A stretch of DNA of 64,000 nucleotides from CAZBRS01 sp964494475 (GTDB lineage: Bacteria > Myxococcota_A > UBA9042 > CAZBRS01), in contig CAZBRS010000020.1 in assembly GCA_964494475.1 (NCBI GenBank), positions 1-64,000 on the forward strand. The letters are read 5' to 3'. The notes below the pieces were generated by a model that was given only the letters and a program-made list of their open reading frames with translations, was not told the origin of the DNA and made no database searches. This document shows, piece by piece, positions 1-9,032 of the stretch (position 1 is the first letter of the stretch; each line of letters begins with the position of its first letter). A program made the translations under genes and the position numbers.

Positions 1-933
<933 letters not shown>

Positions 934-961
934 GCCACGACGGAAGAAAGAGGAGGACAGC

Positions 962-1258
962 ATGTCCATCAATATCCAGCCCCTGGGCGATCGCGTGCTC
1001 CTGAAGGAGCTCGAGTCCACCGAAGAGAAGATCGGCTCGATCTACGTGCCCGACACCGCCAAAGAGAAGCCCCAGCAGGGCGAGGTCATGGCCGTCGGAC
1101 CCGGCAAGATCAACGAGAAGACCGGCGAGCGCCGTCCGCTCGACGTCAAGGTCGGCGACAAGGTGATCTACGCCAAGTACTCCGGCACCGAGGTCAAGCA
1201 CGGCGGCCAGAAGTACATCCTGCTCGAGCAGGAGAACGTGCTGGCGAAGCTGCTCTAG
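962..1258 (+). CDS. groES: Co-chaperonin GroES (Hsp10)
   Basis: This 98-residue protein has the GroES fold signature: PLGDRVLL near the N-terminus, PDTAKEKPQQGEV after the mobile loop, VGDKVIYAKYSGTEV in the middle and YILLEQENVLAKL at the end. It forms the heptameric lid of the GroEL chamber. AGGAGG lies 5 bases before the ATG, which fixes the start. The mobile loop reads EEKIGSIYVPD where many GroES proteins have EEKTAGGIIIPD, so it is one residue shorter and carries IYV at the GroEL-contacting hydrophobic position. It is placed after groEL and is presumably cotranscribed with it. The terminator follows about 40 bases past the stop. Confidence 0.97.
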   Translation: MSINIQPLGDRVLLKELESTEEKIGSIYVPDTAKEKPQQGEVMAVGPGKINEKTGERRPLDVKVGDKVIYAKYSGTEVKHGGQKYILLEQENVLAKLL

Positions 1259-1296
1259 GTTCCCGAATCGGCCAGCCGAGAGGCTGACGTTCGAAG

Positions 1297-1341
1297 AAGC
1301 GGCGGTCGGCTCCTCGCGGGGTCGACCGCCGCTTTTTTTTT
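1297..1341 (+). terminator. Rho-independent terminator of groEL-groES
   Basis: A perfect 12-bp stem (AAGCGGCGGTCG at 1297-1308 with its complement at 1323-1334) closes a 14-base loop and runs directly into nine T residues. An identical copy lies after the assembly gap at 1452-1496, probably the same physical site seen twice. Confidence 0.9.
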
Positions 1342-1531
1342 NNNNNNNNNNNNNNNNNNNNNNNNNNNNNNNNNNNNNNNNNNNNNNNNNNNNNNNNNNN
1401 NNNNNNNNNNNNNNNNNNNNNNNNNNNNNNNNNNNNNNNNNACGTTCGAAGAAGCGGCGGTCGGCTCCTCGCGGGGTCGACCGCCGCTTTTTTTTTACCC
1501 GCGATTCGGGTGGGCACCCCATGTTTCGAGT

Positions 1532-1552
1532 GGGCACCCGCGAGGGGTGCCC
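1532..1552. repeat. Inverted repeat GGGCACCC-N5-GGGTGCCC
   Basis: Two perfectly complementary 8-base arms (1532-1539 and 1545-1552) flank GCGAG. A further GGGCACCCC copy sits at 1512-1520. It could be an intergenic repeat family member or a hairpin in the leader of the next gene. No T tract follows, so it is not a typical terminator. Confidence 0.6.
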
Positions 1553-1585
1553 CTACAATCGGCGTGCATTCTGTCGGGGGCGTTC

Positions 1586-3037
1586 ATGACGCGTGTCGGT
1601 CTCTTCGTCGTTCTCGTCGCGTTCGCGACCCTCCGCTGCGGCGGCGATGACGCGGCGCATGACGCGGTGCCGCCCCTCGACGCGGTCGACGACGGGGCGG
1701 CGCCGGCCGATGCGGCCGACGCCCCTGACGCGGGCCCCGACGCGCCGGCGATGCCGGTGCCCGTGTGCGGGCTGGCCGCCCACGCGTGGCTGCCGCTCTC
1801 GGGCATGGGCGAGGTGGTCGCCGTCGAGGCGCTGCCCCAGTATTCGTACAAGAAGGAGGTGCTCGCGGCGTTGGCCGGCCAGGTGGGGTACGGCGACGTG
1901 CTCGTGGCGGCGTACGACGTGCAGGTGCTGCGCGTGCGCTACGTGACCCAGGATCGCGGCGTGGCGCGCGAGGCGACGGCCATCGTGGGGCTGCCCGTGC
2001 CCGAGGCCGACGAGGCGTTGACGGCCACGGCCGCGCTGGTCCTGCACGGCTCGACCGGGTTCTCCGACGCGTGCGCGCCCGGGCTCGGGAAGGACGGGCC
2101 GCTGGCGGTGGCGGTGTTCGCGACCCAGGGGCAGGTCGCCGTGGCGCCCGATTACCTGGGCATGGTCTCCATGGGCGCTCCCAGCCAGATGCCGCACCCG
2201 TACCTGGTGGCCGAACCCACGGCGCTGGCGTCGTGGGATGCCCTGCGCGCCGCCGTGCGCCTCTTGCCGGAGCACGGACCCCGGCTCACCCTCGACCCGC
2301 GCGTCCTGCTCTTCGGCGGCTCCCAGGGCGGGCACGCCGTGCTCTTCGTCGATCGCTACGCGCCGCACTACGCCCCCGAGTTCCAGGTGCTGGCGTCGGC
2401 GGCGCTGACCGCCCCGGGCGACCTGGTGGGCGAGGCCCGGGCCGCCGTGTCGACGTTCGGGCCGCCGACCGAGGCCTTCTCGGCCGCCCTCGTCGCCCTG
2501 GGGAGCTGGTACGGCCTCGGCGACCGCCTGGGCGAGGTGCTGCGCGACGAGCCGCCCCAGGCCTTCGCGACCTCGCTGGTCACCCTCATGGACGGCGGCG
2601 CCTGCGGCCTCGACCTCGGCGACCTGGGCGCCACGGACCTCGACGACGTGTTCCAGCCGGCGTTCAGGGCGGCCGTGACGGCGGGCACCTGGGCGGGGTT
2701 CGAGGATTGGCGCTGCCTGCTGGCCGAGAACTCGCTGCCCACCACCTCGGTCCCCAGGGCCAACGACGCCCCCATGCTGGCGCTGCTCTCGTCGGCCGAC
2801 GAGCTCGTGAACAACCCCGTCGAGCACGCCGCCCACGCCGTGATGTGCGAGCAGGGCTACGAGCTGACCGAGCTGGAGTGCCAGGGCGCCAGGCACACCC
2901 AGGGGCCGGCCTGGGGCGTGCGCGAGATCTTCGGGTGGATGGCCGACCGCCTGGCCGGCGCGCCCCTCGGGCCCACCTGCCAGCACCCGGCGCCGGTCTG
3001 CTGCCAGGGCAGCCCCGCCGAGGTCTGCACGCCCTGA
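1586..3037 (+). CDS. Secreted alpha/beta-hydrolase lipoprotein (secretory lipase-like)
   Basis: This 483-residue protein begins with a lipoprotein-like signal (MTRVGLFVVLVAFATLRC). The -1 Arg before Cys18 is non-canonical, so lipidation is likely but not certain. An Asp/Ala/Pro-rich linker follows, then a catalytic region. The nucleophile elbow GGSQGG places Ser246. Asp405 (SADELV) and His437 (ARHTQG) are plausible triad partners, the layout seen in secretory lipases and related esterases. The start at 1586 was chosen because it gives the signal peptide and follows a GGGGG purine run; the longer frame from GTG 1547 would bury the signal. It is convergent with mazG, 7 bases apart. The substrate is unknown. 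Confidence 0.75.
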   Translation: MTRVGLFVVLVAFATLRCGGDDAAHDAVPPLDAVDDGAAPADAADAPDAGPDAPAMPVPVCGLAAHAWLPLSGMGEVVAVEALPQYSYKKEVLAALAGQVGYGDVLVAAYDVQVLRVRYVTQDRGVAREATAIVGLPVPEADEALTATAALVLHGSTGFSDACAPGLGKDGPLAVAVFATQGQVAVAPDYLGMVSMGAPSQMPHPYLVAEPTALASWDALRAAVRLLPEHGPRLTLDPRVLLFGGSQGGHAVLFVDRYAPHYAPEFQVLASAALTAPGDLVGEARAAVSTFGPPTEAFSAALVALGSWYGLGDRLGEVLRDEPPQAFATSLVTLMDGGACGLDLGDLGATDLDDVFQPAFRAAVTAGTWAGFEDWRCLLAENSLPTTSVPRANDAPMLALLSSADELVNNPVEHAAHAVMCEQGYELTELECQGARHTQGPAWGVREIFGWMADRLAGAPLGPTCQHPAPVCCQGSPAEVCTP

Positions 3038-3044
3038 TCGCGCC

Positions 3045-3827
3045 TCACGCGCTCTCGCTCTTCTTGATCTCGTCCCAGAGCTCGTCCATCTGCGCGAGCG
3101 AGAGGTCGGCGAACGCCAGGCCGCGGGCGTCGGCGAGCTTCTCCATGGCCTTGAAGCGCGCCACGAAGCGGTCGGTGGTGCGGCCCAGGGCGAACTCGGG
3201 GTTCAGCTTCAGGCGCCGGGCCACGTTGACCAGCGAGAAGAGCACGTCGCCGAGCTCGTGCTCGATGGAGGCCTGATCGCCGCTCGCGACGGCCGCCTCG
3301 AGCTCGGCGGTCTCTTCGTGGATCTTGGCGATGGGGCCGGCCACGTCGGGCCAGTCGAAGCCCACGCGCGAGGCCTTCTCCTGCACCCGGAAGGCCTTCA
3401 GGAGCGCGGGCAGCGCCGCCGGCAGGCCGTCGAACACGCCGCGCCCTTCGTCCTTCTTCTTGCGGGCCTCCCACTGGTCGAGCACGGCCTCGGCGGTGTC
3501 GGCGCGGCCGGCGCCGAACACGTGGGGGTGTCGGCGCGTCATCTTGTCGGTCACGCCGCGCACCACGTCGAGCAGGTCGAAGGCTCCGGCCTCGGCGGCG
3601 ATCTGCGCCTGAAAGACCACCTGGAACAGCAGGTCGCCGAGCTCGTCACGGAGCTCGGCCGGGTCGCCCGCGTCGATGGCGTCGGTCACCTCGTAGGCCT
3701 CTTCGAGCACGAACGTCTTCAAGGTCTGGGGAGTCTGCTTGCGGTCCCAGGGGCAGCCCTGCGGCGAGCGCAGGGTGGCCATCAGCTCGATCAGCGCGTC
3801 GAGGGGGTGCACCGGCGGTGGTGTCAT
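3045..3827 (-). CDS. mazG: Nucleoside triphosphate pyrophosphohydrolase MazG
   Basis: MazG hydrolyses NTPs and dNTPs to NMP and pyrophosphate, and in E. coli it lowers ppGpp-linked stress. The 260 residues contain two MazG domains. The N-terminal one shows SPQGCPWDRKQT, EEAYEV and DELGDLLFQVVF, giving the EExxE/ExxD metal-binding pattern. The C-terminal one repeats it with HEETAELEAA and HELGDVLFSLVNVARR. Length and layout match full-length two-domain MazG. It is the last gene of a minus-strand set after the hpf-like gene and a HEAT-repeat lipoprotein; only 3 bases separate it from the latter. Confidence 0.95.
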   Translation of the reverse strand: MTPPPVHPLDALIELMATLRSPQGCPWDRKQTPQTLKTFVLEEAYEVTDAIDAGDPAELRDELGDLLFQVVFQAQIAAEAGAFDLLDVVRGVTDKMTRRHPHVFGAGRADTAEAVLDQWEARKKKDEGRGVFDGLPAALPALLKAFRVQEKASRVGFDWPDVAGPIAKIHEETAELEAAVASGDQASIEHELGDVLFSLVNVARRLKLNPEFALGRTTDRFVARFKAMEKLADARGLAFADLSLAQMDELWDEIKKSESA

Positions 3828-3830
3828 GAC

Positions 3831-4598
3831 CTACCCGCCGAGGGCGCGCGTGACCTCGCGCGCGCGCTCTTTGACGCGCACGTTGGGGTCGTTCAGCAGC
3901 TTCTTGACGGCCGGCAGCGCGTCGCGCGCGTTCAGCTTGCGCAGGCCCTGCAGCGCCATCAGGCGCACCCACGACTCGGGGTCTTCGAGCGCCTTGACCA
4001 GGGCGGGCTTGGCGGCCTGGTAGTCGAACACGCCGAGGGCCACCGCGCTGTAGGCGCGCACCATCTTGTCGTCGTGCCCTTCGAGGAAGCCGAGCAGCAG
4101 CTTCGAGATCTCGTCGCCCGCGGGCTTGAACGCGTCGATGGAGCTGACGACCGTGGCCAGCACGTCGTCGTCGCGTTCGCTCTTCAGGAACGCGAGCAGG
4201 GCCGCCTCGACCGACGGAGGCGGGTTCTTCCAGCCCAGAAGGATGCGCGCGGCCTGGGCGCGGATGTTGGGGCAGTGCTGGGAGCAGGCCGCCGTGGTGG
4301 CCGTGATCAGGTGCGCGAGCGCGACCTCGGGGGGCTTGCTCTCGGCGAGGGTGACGGCGCCGCGCGCCTGGTCGGGGTAGCGCAACTTCCAGAGGGCCGC
4401 GCGGAGCTCGTCGTCGGGGAACGCCTTGGGGCTCAGGCCCTCGGCGGTCACCAGCGCTTCGTCGAGAGGGGCGGCCTCGACCTTGCGCGGGGCAGGGGGC
4501 GGGGCAGGGGGCGCGGCCTTCTCGACCGCCGGCTTCGCGCAGGCGAACAGGCACCCTGCACCGAGCACGACGAGGATCGTCAGCAACCGGCGTTCCAT
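3831..4598 (-). CDS. HEAT-repeat lipoprotein
   Basis: This 255-residue protein has a lipoprotein signal with Cys20 preceded by LFA (Cys16 is an alternative). After a Pro/Ala-rich linker the sequence is helical repeats of HEAT/PBS-lyase type, for example ALEDPESWVRLMALQGLRKL and KKLLNDPNVRVKERAREVTRAL. Such repeats normally mediate protein-protein contact, and no catalytic motif is visible. GGAGG precedes the ATG. It lies between the hpf-like gene (22 bases upstream) and mazG (3 bases downstream). It is probably anchored in the envelope as a scaffold; the partner is unknown. Confidence 0.8.
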   Translation of the reverse strand: MERRLLTILVVLGAGCLFACAKPAVEKAAPPAPPPAPRKVEAAPLDEALVTAEGLSPKAFPDDELRAALWKLRYPDQARGAVTLAESKPPEVALAHLITATTAACSQHCPNIRAQAARILLGWKNPPPSVEAALLAFLKSERDDDVLATVVSSIDAFKPAGDEISKLLLGFLEGHDDKMVRAYSAVALGVFDYQAAKPALVKALEDPESWVRLMALQGLRKLNARDALPAVKKLLNDPNVRVKERAREVTRALGG

Positions 4599-4620
4599 GC
4601 GCGGCCTCCGAACGTGCGGA

Positions 4621-4917
4621 TTACTCGGGCTCGACCTTGCGCTGCAGATCGTGCTGCTTCAGGAACTGGCGATCGACCTTGCCGATGGCGTTCTCGAGCG
4701 CGGTCAGGATGTTCTTCGATTCGCCGCGCCCGATGAACTCCTTGCCCAGGTGGTGCACCTGGACCTGGGCGCGGTACGACTGGCGGTTGTCCTCGAACGA
4801 CACCTTGAGCGGCACGTCCTTCGGGAGGCGGCTCAGGATCTTGGTGAGCTTCTTCTCGACTTGCTCGCGCGTGTAGGGCGTGAGCTCGATGTCCTTGAGG
4901 TGCATGTCGACGCGCAT
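4621..4917 (-). CDS. hpf: Ribosome hibernation-promoting factor / RaiA family protein
   Basis: This 98-residue single-domain protein matches short HPF/YfiA: an N-terminal IELTPYTREQVEKKL helix, the SRLPKDVPLKVSFEDN strand region, then the VQVHHLGKEFIGRGES and LTALENAIGKVDRQFLK segments. HPF proteins bind in the 30S decoding region, and the short form promotes 100S dimers or silences ribosomes under starvation. It lacks the C-terminal dimerisation domain of long HPF. GAGGAG lies 6 bases before the ATG. It leads the set with the HEAT lipoprotein and mazG, both compatible with stress roles. Confidence 0.88.
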   Translation of the reverse strand: MRVDMHLKDIELTPYTREQVEKKLTKILSRLPKDVPLKVSFEDNRQSYRAQVQVHHLGKEFIGRGESKNILTALENAIGKVDRQFLKQHDLQRKVEPE

Positions 4918-5040
4918 GTCTTCTCCTCGAGGTTGCGATTCGACCTTACCATTCCGGGCCCTTCCCGTCTAACGTTTGTGCTGGACCCTCCATTCCCGGG
5001 CGGCTATCGTTCGCCTGCCCGGAGATCACGAGGAGCAGGA

Positions 5041-6045
5041 GTGAAGCGAGCGCTCGGTGACTACAACCTGGCGGTCGTGCTGAACGACAACGCCAAGCGC
5101 GTCACGCCCCAGGTGCGCGCGACCATCCACGACCTCGTGCCCGAGCGCAACATCTTCTACAGTCGCTCCCTCGAAGACTCGTCGGCCATCGCGCGCAAGG
5201 TGGTCGAGGCCGGGTACGACGCCGTCTTCACGGGAGGCGGCGACGGCACGGTCATCCAGTTCATCAACGACCTGGTCGCGACCAAGGCGCCCCTGCCCAC
5301 GCTCGGCGTCTTGCCCCTCGGCACGGGCAACGCCATCGCCAGCATGGTCTCCTCGGGCGACTACCTGCACGACCTCGAGACCTACGTGCTGCACAAGCAG
5401 GCCGATTTTCAGCACATCGGGCTGCTCGAGGCCGAGGGCCGGGTCTTCCCGTTCGCGGGGCTGGGCATCGACGCCCGCATCCTGAACGACTACGTGCACA
5501 TCAAGAAGCGCTACGCCGAGAACCGCGTGATGAAGCCCCTCCTCCAGGGGCTCGGCGGCTACCTGCTGGCCAGCTTCGGCCGCACCATCCCCCACACGAT
5601 CGCCGACGCGCTGTCGGGGCGCAAGACCAACGTGCGCGTCACGAACCTCAGCGGCCTGGCCTTTCGCGCCGATGTCGACGGCACGCCCGTCGAGGAGTTC
5701 GGTCCCGGTCAGGTCATCTACGAGGGCGAGGCGCACATGGTGAGCGCCGCCACGGCCCCGTACTACGGCCACGGGCTGAAGATCTTCCCGAACTCGCTGC
5801 GCCACCCGGGCTACTTCGAGATGCGCGTCATCTTCGGCTCCATCGCGCGCGCGGTCGTCAAGCTGGGCACGGTCTGGAAGGGGCGCTTCATCGAAGACGG
5901 CTTCTGGTCCGTGATGGCCTCGCACGCGGCCGTCGAGTTCGACCGCGAGATGCCGTTCCAGATCGGGGGCGACGCCCTCGGCTACCGGCGCGACGTGGTG
6001 TTCCAGTTGTCGCCCACGCGCCTGCGCCTGCTCCGCTTCATCTGA
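5041..6045 (+). CDS. Diacylglycerol/sphingosine-kinase family lipid kinase (YegS-like)
   Basis: This 334-residue protein has the catalytic domain of the DAGK/LCB5 family: VVLNDNAKR near the N-terminus, the nucleotide-binding GGGDGT at residues 65-70, and LGVLPLGTGNA shortly after. These enzymes phosphorylate a lipid hydroxyl using ATP. The C-terminal half is the usual beta-sandwich domain. The frame is open far upstream, but the GTG at 5041 was chosen because AGGAG lies 5 bases before it and the conserved domain starts just after. The next gene starts one base past the stop, implying translational coupling. The exact lipid substrate cannot be read from sequence. Confidence 0.85.
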   Translation: MKRALGDYNLAVVLNDNAKRVTPQVRATIHDLVPERNIFYSRSLEDSSAIARKVVEAGYDAVFTGGGDGTVIQFINDLVATKAPLPTLGVLPLGTGNAIASMVSSGDYLHDLETYVLHKQADFQHIGLLEAEGRVFPFAGLGIDARILNDYVHIKKRYAENRVMKPLLQGLGGYLLASFGRTIPHTIADALSGRKTNVRVTNLSGLAFRADVDGTPVEEFGPGQVIYEGEAHMVSAATAPYYGHGLKIFPNSLRHPGYFEMRVIFGSIARAVVKLGTVWKGRFIEDGFWSVMASHAAVEFDREMPFQIGGDALGYRRDVVFQLSPTRLRLLRFI

Positions 6046-6046
6046 C

Positions 6047-6613
6047 ATGATCTCCGGCGGTTCTCCGCGTGCGCACGCCTACGCGGCCTTCCTGGTGGCG
6101 CTCGTGCTCACGGGCGGGGCGCTGCCGCTCGCGTCGAGCCTGGCCCCCGAGCCGACCTCGAGGCTGCCGCTGCCCTCGGCCGGCTGCGGGCCCGCGCTGC
6201 TGATGCTGGGCGGTCGACCGGTGCTGGCCTGCGTGGTCCACGAGCCCGCGCTCGGCGTGCTGCTCAGCGACCTCGGTGAGTCGCCGCCCTGCGAGCTGCT
6301 CGACGTCGACGCCGTGCACCGGGTCCGGCCCTGGTCCCGGGTTCGCGTGAACGACTGGGGCGACGACTGCGGCGTACGCTACGACGAGCTGCCGGGCTTC
6401 GTGCGGTTGGCGCTCGGCGTGCCCATCGCGGTGAACCGCGCCTCGGCGGCCGATCTCGACGCGCTGCCCGGCATCGGGCCGGGCCTCGCCGTCCGCGTCA
6501 TCGAAGAACGCACGCGCCTGGGCGGCTTCACGCGCCTGGAGCAGCTCGATGCCGTGAAGGGGCTCTCGCCGAAGAAGCTCGAGAAGCTGCGAGGCCTGGT
6601 CTCGTTCGACTAG
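6047..6613 (+). CDS. ComEA-like helix-hairpin-helix protein with N-terminal signal/anchor
   Basis: This 188-residue protein has a hydrophobic N-terminal segment (residues about 12-30) and a poorly conserved middle with several Cys. It ends in two helix-hairpin-helix motifs: VNRASAADLDALPGIGPGLA and the following GFTRLEQLDAVKGLSPKKL. This is the non-specific DNA-binding module of ComEA and related proteins. If the signal acts, the domain lies in the periplasm, as expected for a DNA-uptake receptor. It starts one base after the lipid-kinase stop codon. It is convergent with the zinc-ribbon gene, with a 10-bp hairpin between them. A role in transformation is inference only. Confidence 0.75.
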   Translation: MISGGSPRAHAYAAFLVALVLTGGALPLASSLAPEPTSRLPLPSAGCGPALLMLGGRPVLACVVHEPALGVLLSDLGESPPCELLDVDAVHRVRPWSRVRVNDWGDDCGVRYDELPGFVRLALGVPIAVNRASAADLDALPGIGPGLAVRVIEERTRLGGFTRLEQLDAVKGLSPKKLEKLRGLVSFD

Positions 6614-6617
6614 CATC

Positions 6618-6643
6618 CCCCTCTCCACGAAGATGGAGAGGGG
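6618..6643. terminator. Intergenic hairpin between convergent genes
   Basis: A perfect 10-bp stem (CCCCTCTCCA at 6618-6627, complement at 6634-6643) with loop CGAAGA lies between the stops of the ComEA-like and zinc-ribbon genes. There is no T tract. It may act as a bidirectional hairpin stop or be an intergenic repeat. Confidence 0.5.
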
Positions 6644-6657
6644 CGAGGGGTGAGGCC

Positions 6658-7059
6658 CTATCTGTCGACCCCCAGCGGCCTGACGTCGGCCCAATTGCCC
6701 GTGAACTCGAGCTCTTCCTGGGTGCGCGCCAGGCGCACGTTCCAGGTGGAGTCCTTCACCACGCCGAAGACCTGCAGGTGGGGCACGGCCTTCAGGAAGC
6801 TCCAGGACTGCTCGCGCGACCAGAGCTGGAGATCCTGGAAGCTCTTGAAGATGCGGCGGTCGAAGCGCCCGCAGTGCACGCAGAACTCGATGGTGTCTTC
6901 CTCGCGGGTGTAGAACGGGGTCCCGCACCATTGGCAGAGGATGTCGACCAGATCGGGCACCTCTTGCGAGCTGCCGGCGCGCACGTAGTGGCCTCCGGAG
7001 TACTCGACCTCGAACGAGGCCTTCTTGCCCAGGCACATGAGCTCGAGGCCCTTGACCAC
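6658..7059 (-). CDS. Small zinc-ribbon protein of unknown function
   Basis: This is a 133-residue protein if read from GTG 7059, which lies 3 bases past the uspA stop and has CGGAG about 6 bases before it. The alternative ATG at 7038 has no ribosome-binding site and would give 126 residues. Two CxxC pairs (C42/C45 and C60/C63) about 15 residues apart form a likely zinc ribbon (LCQWCG and FCVHCG). The rest is Trp/Phe-rich with no recognised catalytic motif. It is the last gene of the ileS-lspA-glgA-uspA operon, tightly coupled to uspA. No family name is assigned. Confidence 0.7.
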   Translation of the reverse strand: MVKGLELMCLGKKASFEVEYSGGHYVRAGSSQEVPDLVDILCQWCGTPFYTREEDTIEFCVHCGRFDRRIFKSFQDLQLWSREQSWSFLKAVPHLQVFGVVKDSTWNVRLARTQEELEFTGNWADVRPLGVDR

Positions 7060-7061
7060 GA

Positions 7062-7571
7062 TCAGCTCCGGCTCTTCTCGGGGATGGCGTCGGGGACGTA
7101 CGTGTAATCGAGCGGCTTGACCATCAGCACGTGGCAGGGCGCCTTCTCGATGATGCGCTCGGACGGGGGCGACGACAGCAGCTTCTTCAGGCCCTTGCGC
7201 TGGTCGGGGTTGTGGCCCATGACCAGCAGGTCGATCTCGTGCTCGACGATGGCGCGCAGGATCTCGGTGGCCACGTCGCCGGCCCGGAAGTCGACGTGCA
7301 CCTTGCGGCGATCGACCTCCTTGAGGCCCCCCTCTTCGAAGAGCTCGTTGATGCGCCGCTTGACGCCGGCCTCGATGCGCTGCAGCTCTTCGGACGTCTG
7401 CTCCATGGCCGTGGGGCCGTCGGTCGAGGCCAGCGGCTCGGTGATGTGGAGCACCCAGGTCTTGGCGTCGTGCATGCGCGAGTGGCGGAGCGCGACGTAG
7501 AACGCCAGGCGCGACGTGTCGGTGAAGTCGATGGGCACCAGGATGTTGCGGTACTCTAGGTCGATCTTCAT
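7062..7571 (-). CDS. Universal stress protein, UspA family
   Basis: This 169-residue protein has the Usp fold markers: NILVPIDFTDTSRLAF at the N-terminus, a VLHITEPL second strand, IDLLVMGH in the fourth strand and ERIIEKAPCHVLMVKP at the end. The usual ATP-binding pattern G-2x-G-9x-G-S/T is not intact. After MGH the sequence is NPDQRKGLKKLLSSPP, so this member may not bind ATP like the classical type. The start has AGGAG nearby in the rc of 7577-7583. It sits between glgA (9-base gap) and the zinc-ribbon gene. Its physiological signal is not evident. Confidence 0.9.
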   Translation of the reverse strand: MKIDLEYRNILVPIDFTDTSRLAFYVALRHSRMHDAKTWVLHITEPLASTDGPTAMEQTSEELQRIEAGVKRRINELFEEGGLKEVDRRKVHVDFRAGDVATEILRAIVEHEIDLLVMGHNPDQRKGLKKLLSSPPSERIIEKAPCHVLMVKPLDYTYVPDAIPEKSRS

Positions 7572-7580
7572 GCAGTCCTC

Positions 7581-9023
7581 CTACCTGGACCACCGAGTCT
7601 GAAGTAGCTCGTCGTAGAGATCAAGTGTTTTCCTGGCGGCCGCGGTCCACGAATAGTCGCGGCCCATACCCCGCTGCTGCAGGTCGCGTCGGCGCCGCGG
7701 ATCGGCCCACGCGGCGAGCGCGCGGTCGATCGCGTCGAGGAGGGCCGCGGAGGTCGCCTCGGCGAAGCTGAAGCCCAGCCCGTCGGGGTTGGCGTCGGCG
7801 TCGGGCACGCTGTCGGCCAGGCCCCCGGTCTCGCGCACCACGGGCAACGTACCGTAGCGCAGGCTGTACATCTGGTTCAGGCCGCAGGGCTCGTAGCGCG
7901 ACGGCATGAGGAAGAGGTCGGCGCCGGCCTCGATGCGGTGGGCGAGGCCCTCGTCGACGGCCACGCGCACGCGTACGCGGTCGGGGTGAGCGCGCTCGAG
8001 GGCGCGGAAGCCTTCTTCGTAGCGCGGCTCGCCGGCCCCGAGGGCGACCAGCACCACGTCGCGTTCGAGCAGGCGGGGCAGGGCCTCGAAGATCAGGTCG
8101 AAGCCCTTCTGGTCGGCGAAGCGCGAGACCACGCCGAGCACGGCCCGCTCGGGCGGGATCGGGGTCGGGAAGCCCATCTCGGCGCACAGCGAGGAGCGGC
8201 ACGTCGCCTTGCCCGAGAGGTCGTCGGCCGTGTAGTGGGCGGGCAGGTACGGGTCGGCGGACGGGTCCCAGGTGACCGCGTCGATGCCGTTGAGGATGCC
8301 CAGCAGGTCGGCCTGGCGCCCGCGCAGCACGCCGTCGAGGCCGTGACCGAACTCGGGCGTGGTGATCTCGGCGGCGTAGCGCGGGCTGACGGTGGTCAGG
8401 CGGTCGGCCGAGATGAGCCCGGCCTTCAGGAAGCTGACGCGGCCCCAGAACTCGACGCCGCCGGGGTGGAAGAGGCTGGCCGGCAGGCCGGCGTCGGCCA
8501 GGGCCGAGCGATCGAACAGGCCCTGGTAGCCCAGGTTGTGGATGGTGAGCACCGTGTCGACACAGCGCCCGAGGTGCAGGCGCACCAGCAGCGGCACCAG
8601 GGCCGACTGCCAGTCGTGCGCGTGGATCACGTCGGGCTTCAGGTTCAGCGAACGCACGAGCGAGAGGGCCGCGTGGGCCAGAAAGGCGAACCGCAGCGCG
8701 TTGTCGGGGTAGTCGGCGCCACGCTCGCCGTAGAGGCCCGGACGCTCGTAGAGGCCGGGGGCCTGCAGGTGGTAGACCGTCACGCCAGCGGGCGTGCGCG
8801 TGACCCACACATCGGCCGACAGCGCGACTCCGTTCAGCACCACCGTGATCGGGTGCTCGTGGCGGAGGACGGCGCCCACGCGGCGTGGGTCGTACAGGGG
8901 CGTGATGACCGAGACGCGCGCTCCGAGCCGGGCCTGGGCTTCGGGCAGCGCGCCGGCCACGTCGGCCAGGCCACCGGTCTTGGAGAAGGGCACCATCTCG
9001 CTGACGACGTGCACGACGTCCAT
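7581..9023 (-). CDS. glgA: Glycogen synthase GlgA (ADP-glucose type)
   Basis: This 480-residue GT5 enzyme extends alpha-1,4-glucan from nucleotide glucose. The N-terminal donor-site motif KTGG (residues 15-18, in SKTGGLADVAGALP) is present. Other conserved parts are VIHAHDWQSALVPLL, TIHNLGYQG, GILNGIDAVTWDP and the C-terminal FLMPSRYEPCGLNQMYSLRYG with GGLADSV. Length matches bacterial GlgA. It lies between lspA (9 bases upstream) and uspA, with no other glycogen genes nearby, so it is separated from a typical glg operon. Confidence 0.96.
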   Translation of the reverse strand: MDVVHVVSEMVPFSKTGGLADVAGALPEAQARLGARVSVITPLYDPRRVGAVLRHEHPITVVLNGVALSADVWVTRTPAGVTVYHLQAPGLYERPGLYGERGADYPDNALRFAFLAHAALSLVRSLNLKPDVIHAHDWQSALVPLLVRLHLGRCVDTVLTIHNLGYQGLFDRSALADAGLPASLFHPGGVEFWGRVSFLKAGLISADRLTTVSPRYAAEITTPEFGHGLDGVLRGRQADLLGILNGIDAVTWDPSADPYLPAHYTADDLSGKATCRSSLCAEMGFPTPIPPERAVLGVVSRFADQKGFDLIFEALPRLLERDVVLVALGAGEPRYEEGFRALERAHPDRVRVRVAVDEGLAHRIEAGADLFLMPSRYEPCGLNQMYSLRYGTLPVVRETGGLADSVPDADANPDGLGFSFAEATSAALLDAIDRALAAWADPRRRRDLQQRGMGRDYSWTAAARKTLDLYDELLQTRWSR

Positions 9024-9032
9024 GAAGGGCTC

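Larger units (their letters stand above)
1259..1585. other. Intergenic region with a 100-N scaffold gap and duplicated terminator
   Basis: This is the only stretch longer than 300 bases without a gene. It holds the groES terminator, then 100 N at 1342-1441. The 55 bases at 1287-1341 recur identically at 1442-1496, on either side of the gap. The rest, 1497-1585, holds a GGGCACCC/GGGTGCCC inverted repeat and the upstream region of the lipoprotein gene. Reading frames that cross the N run are artefacts. Confidence 0.95.

Noticed and set aside
4426..5040. Upstream extension of the lipid-kinase gene
   Set aside because: It overlaps the hpf-like and HEAT lipoprotein genes in antisense and has no family similarity; GTG 5041 has a good SD.
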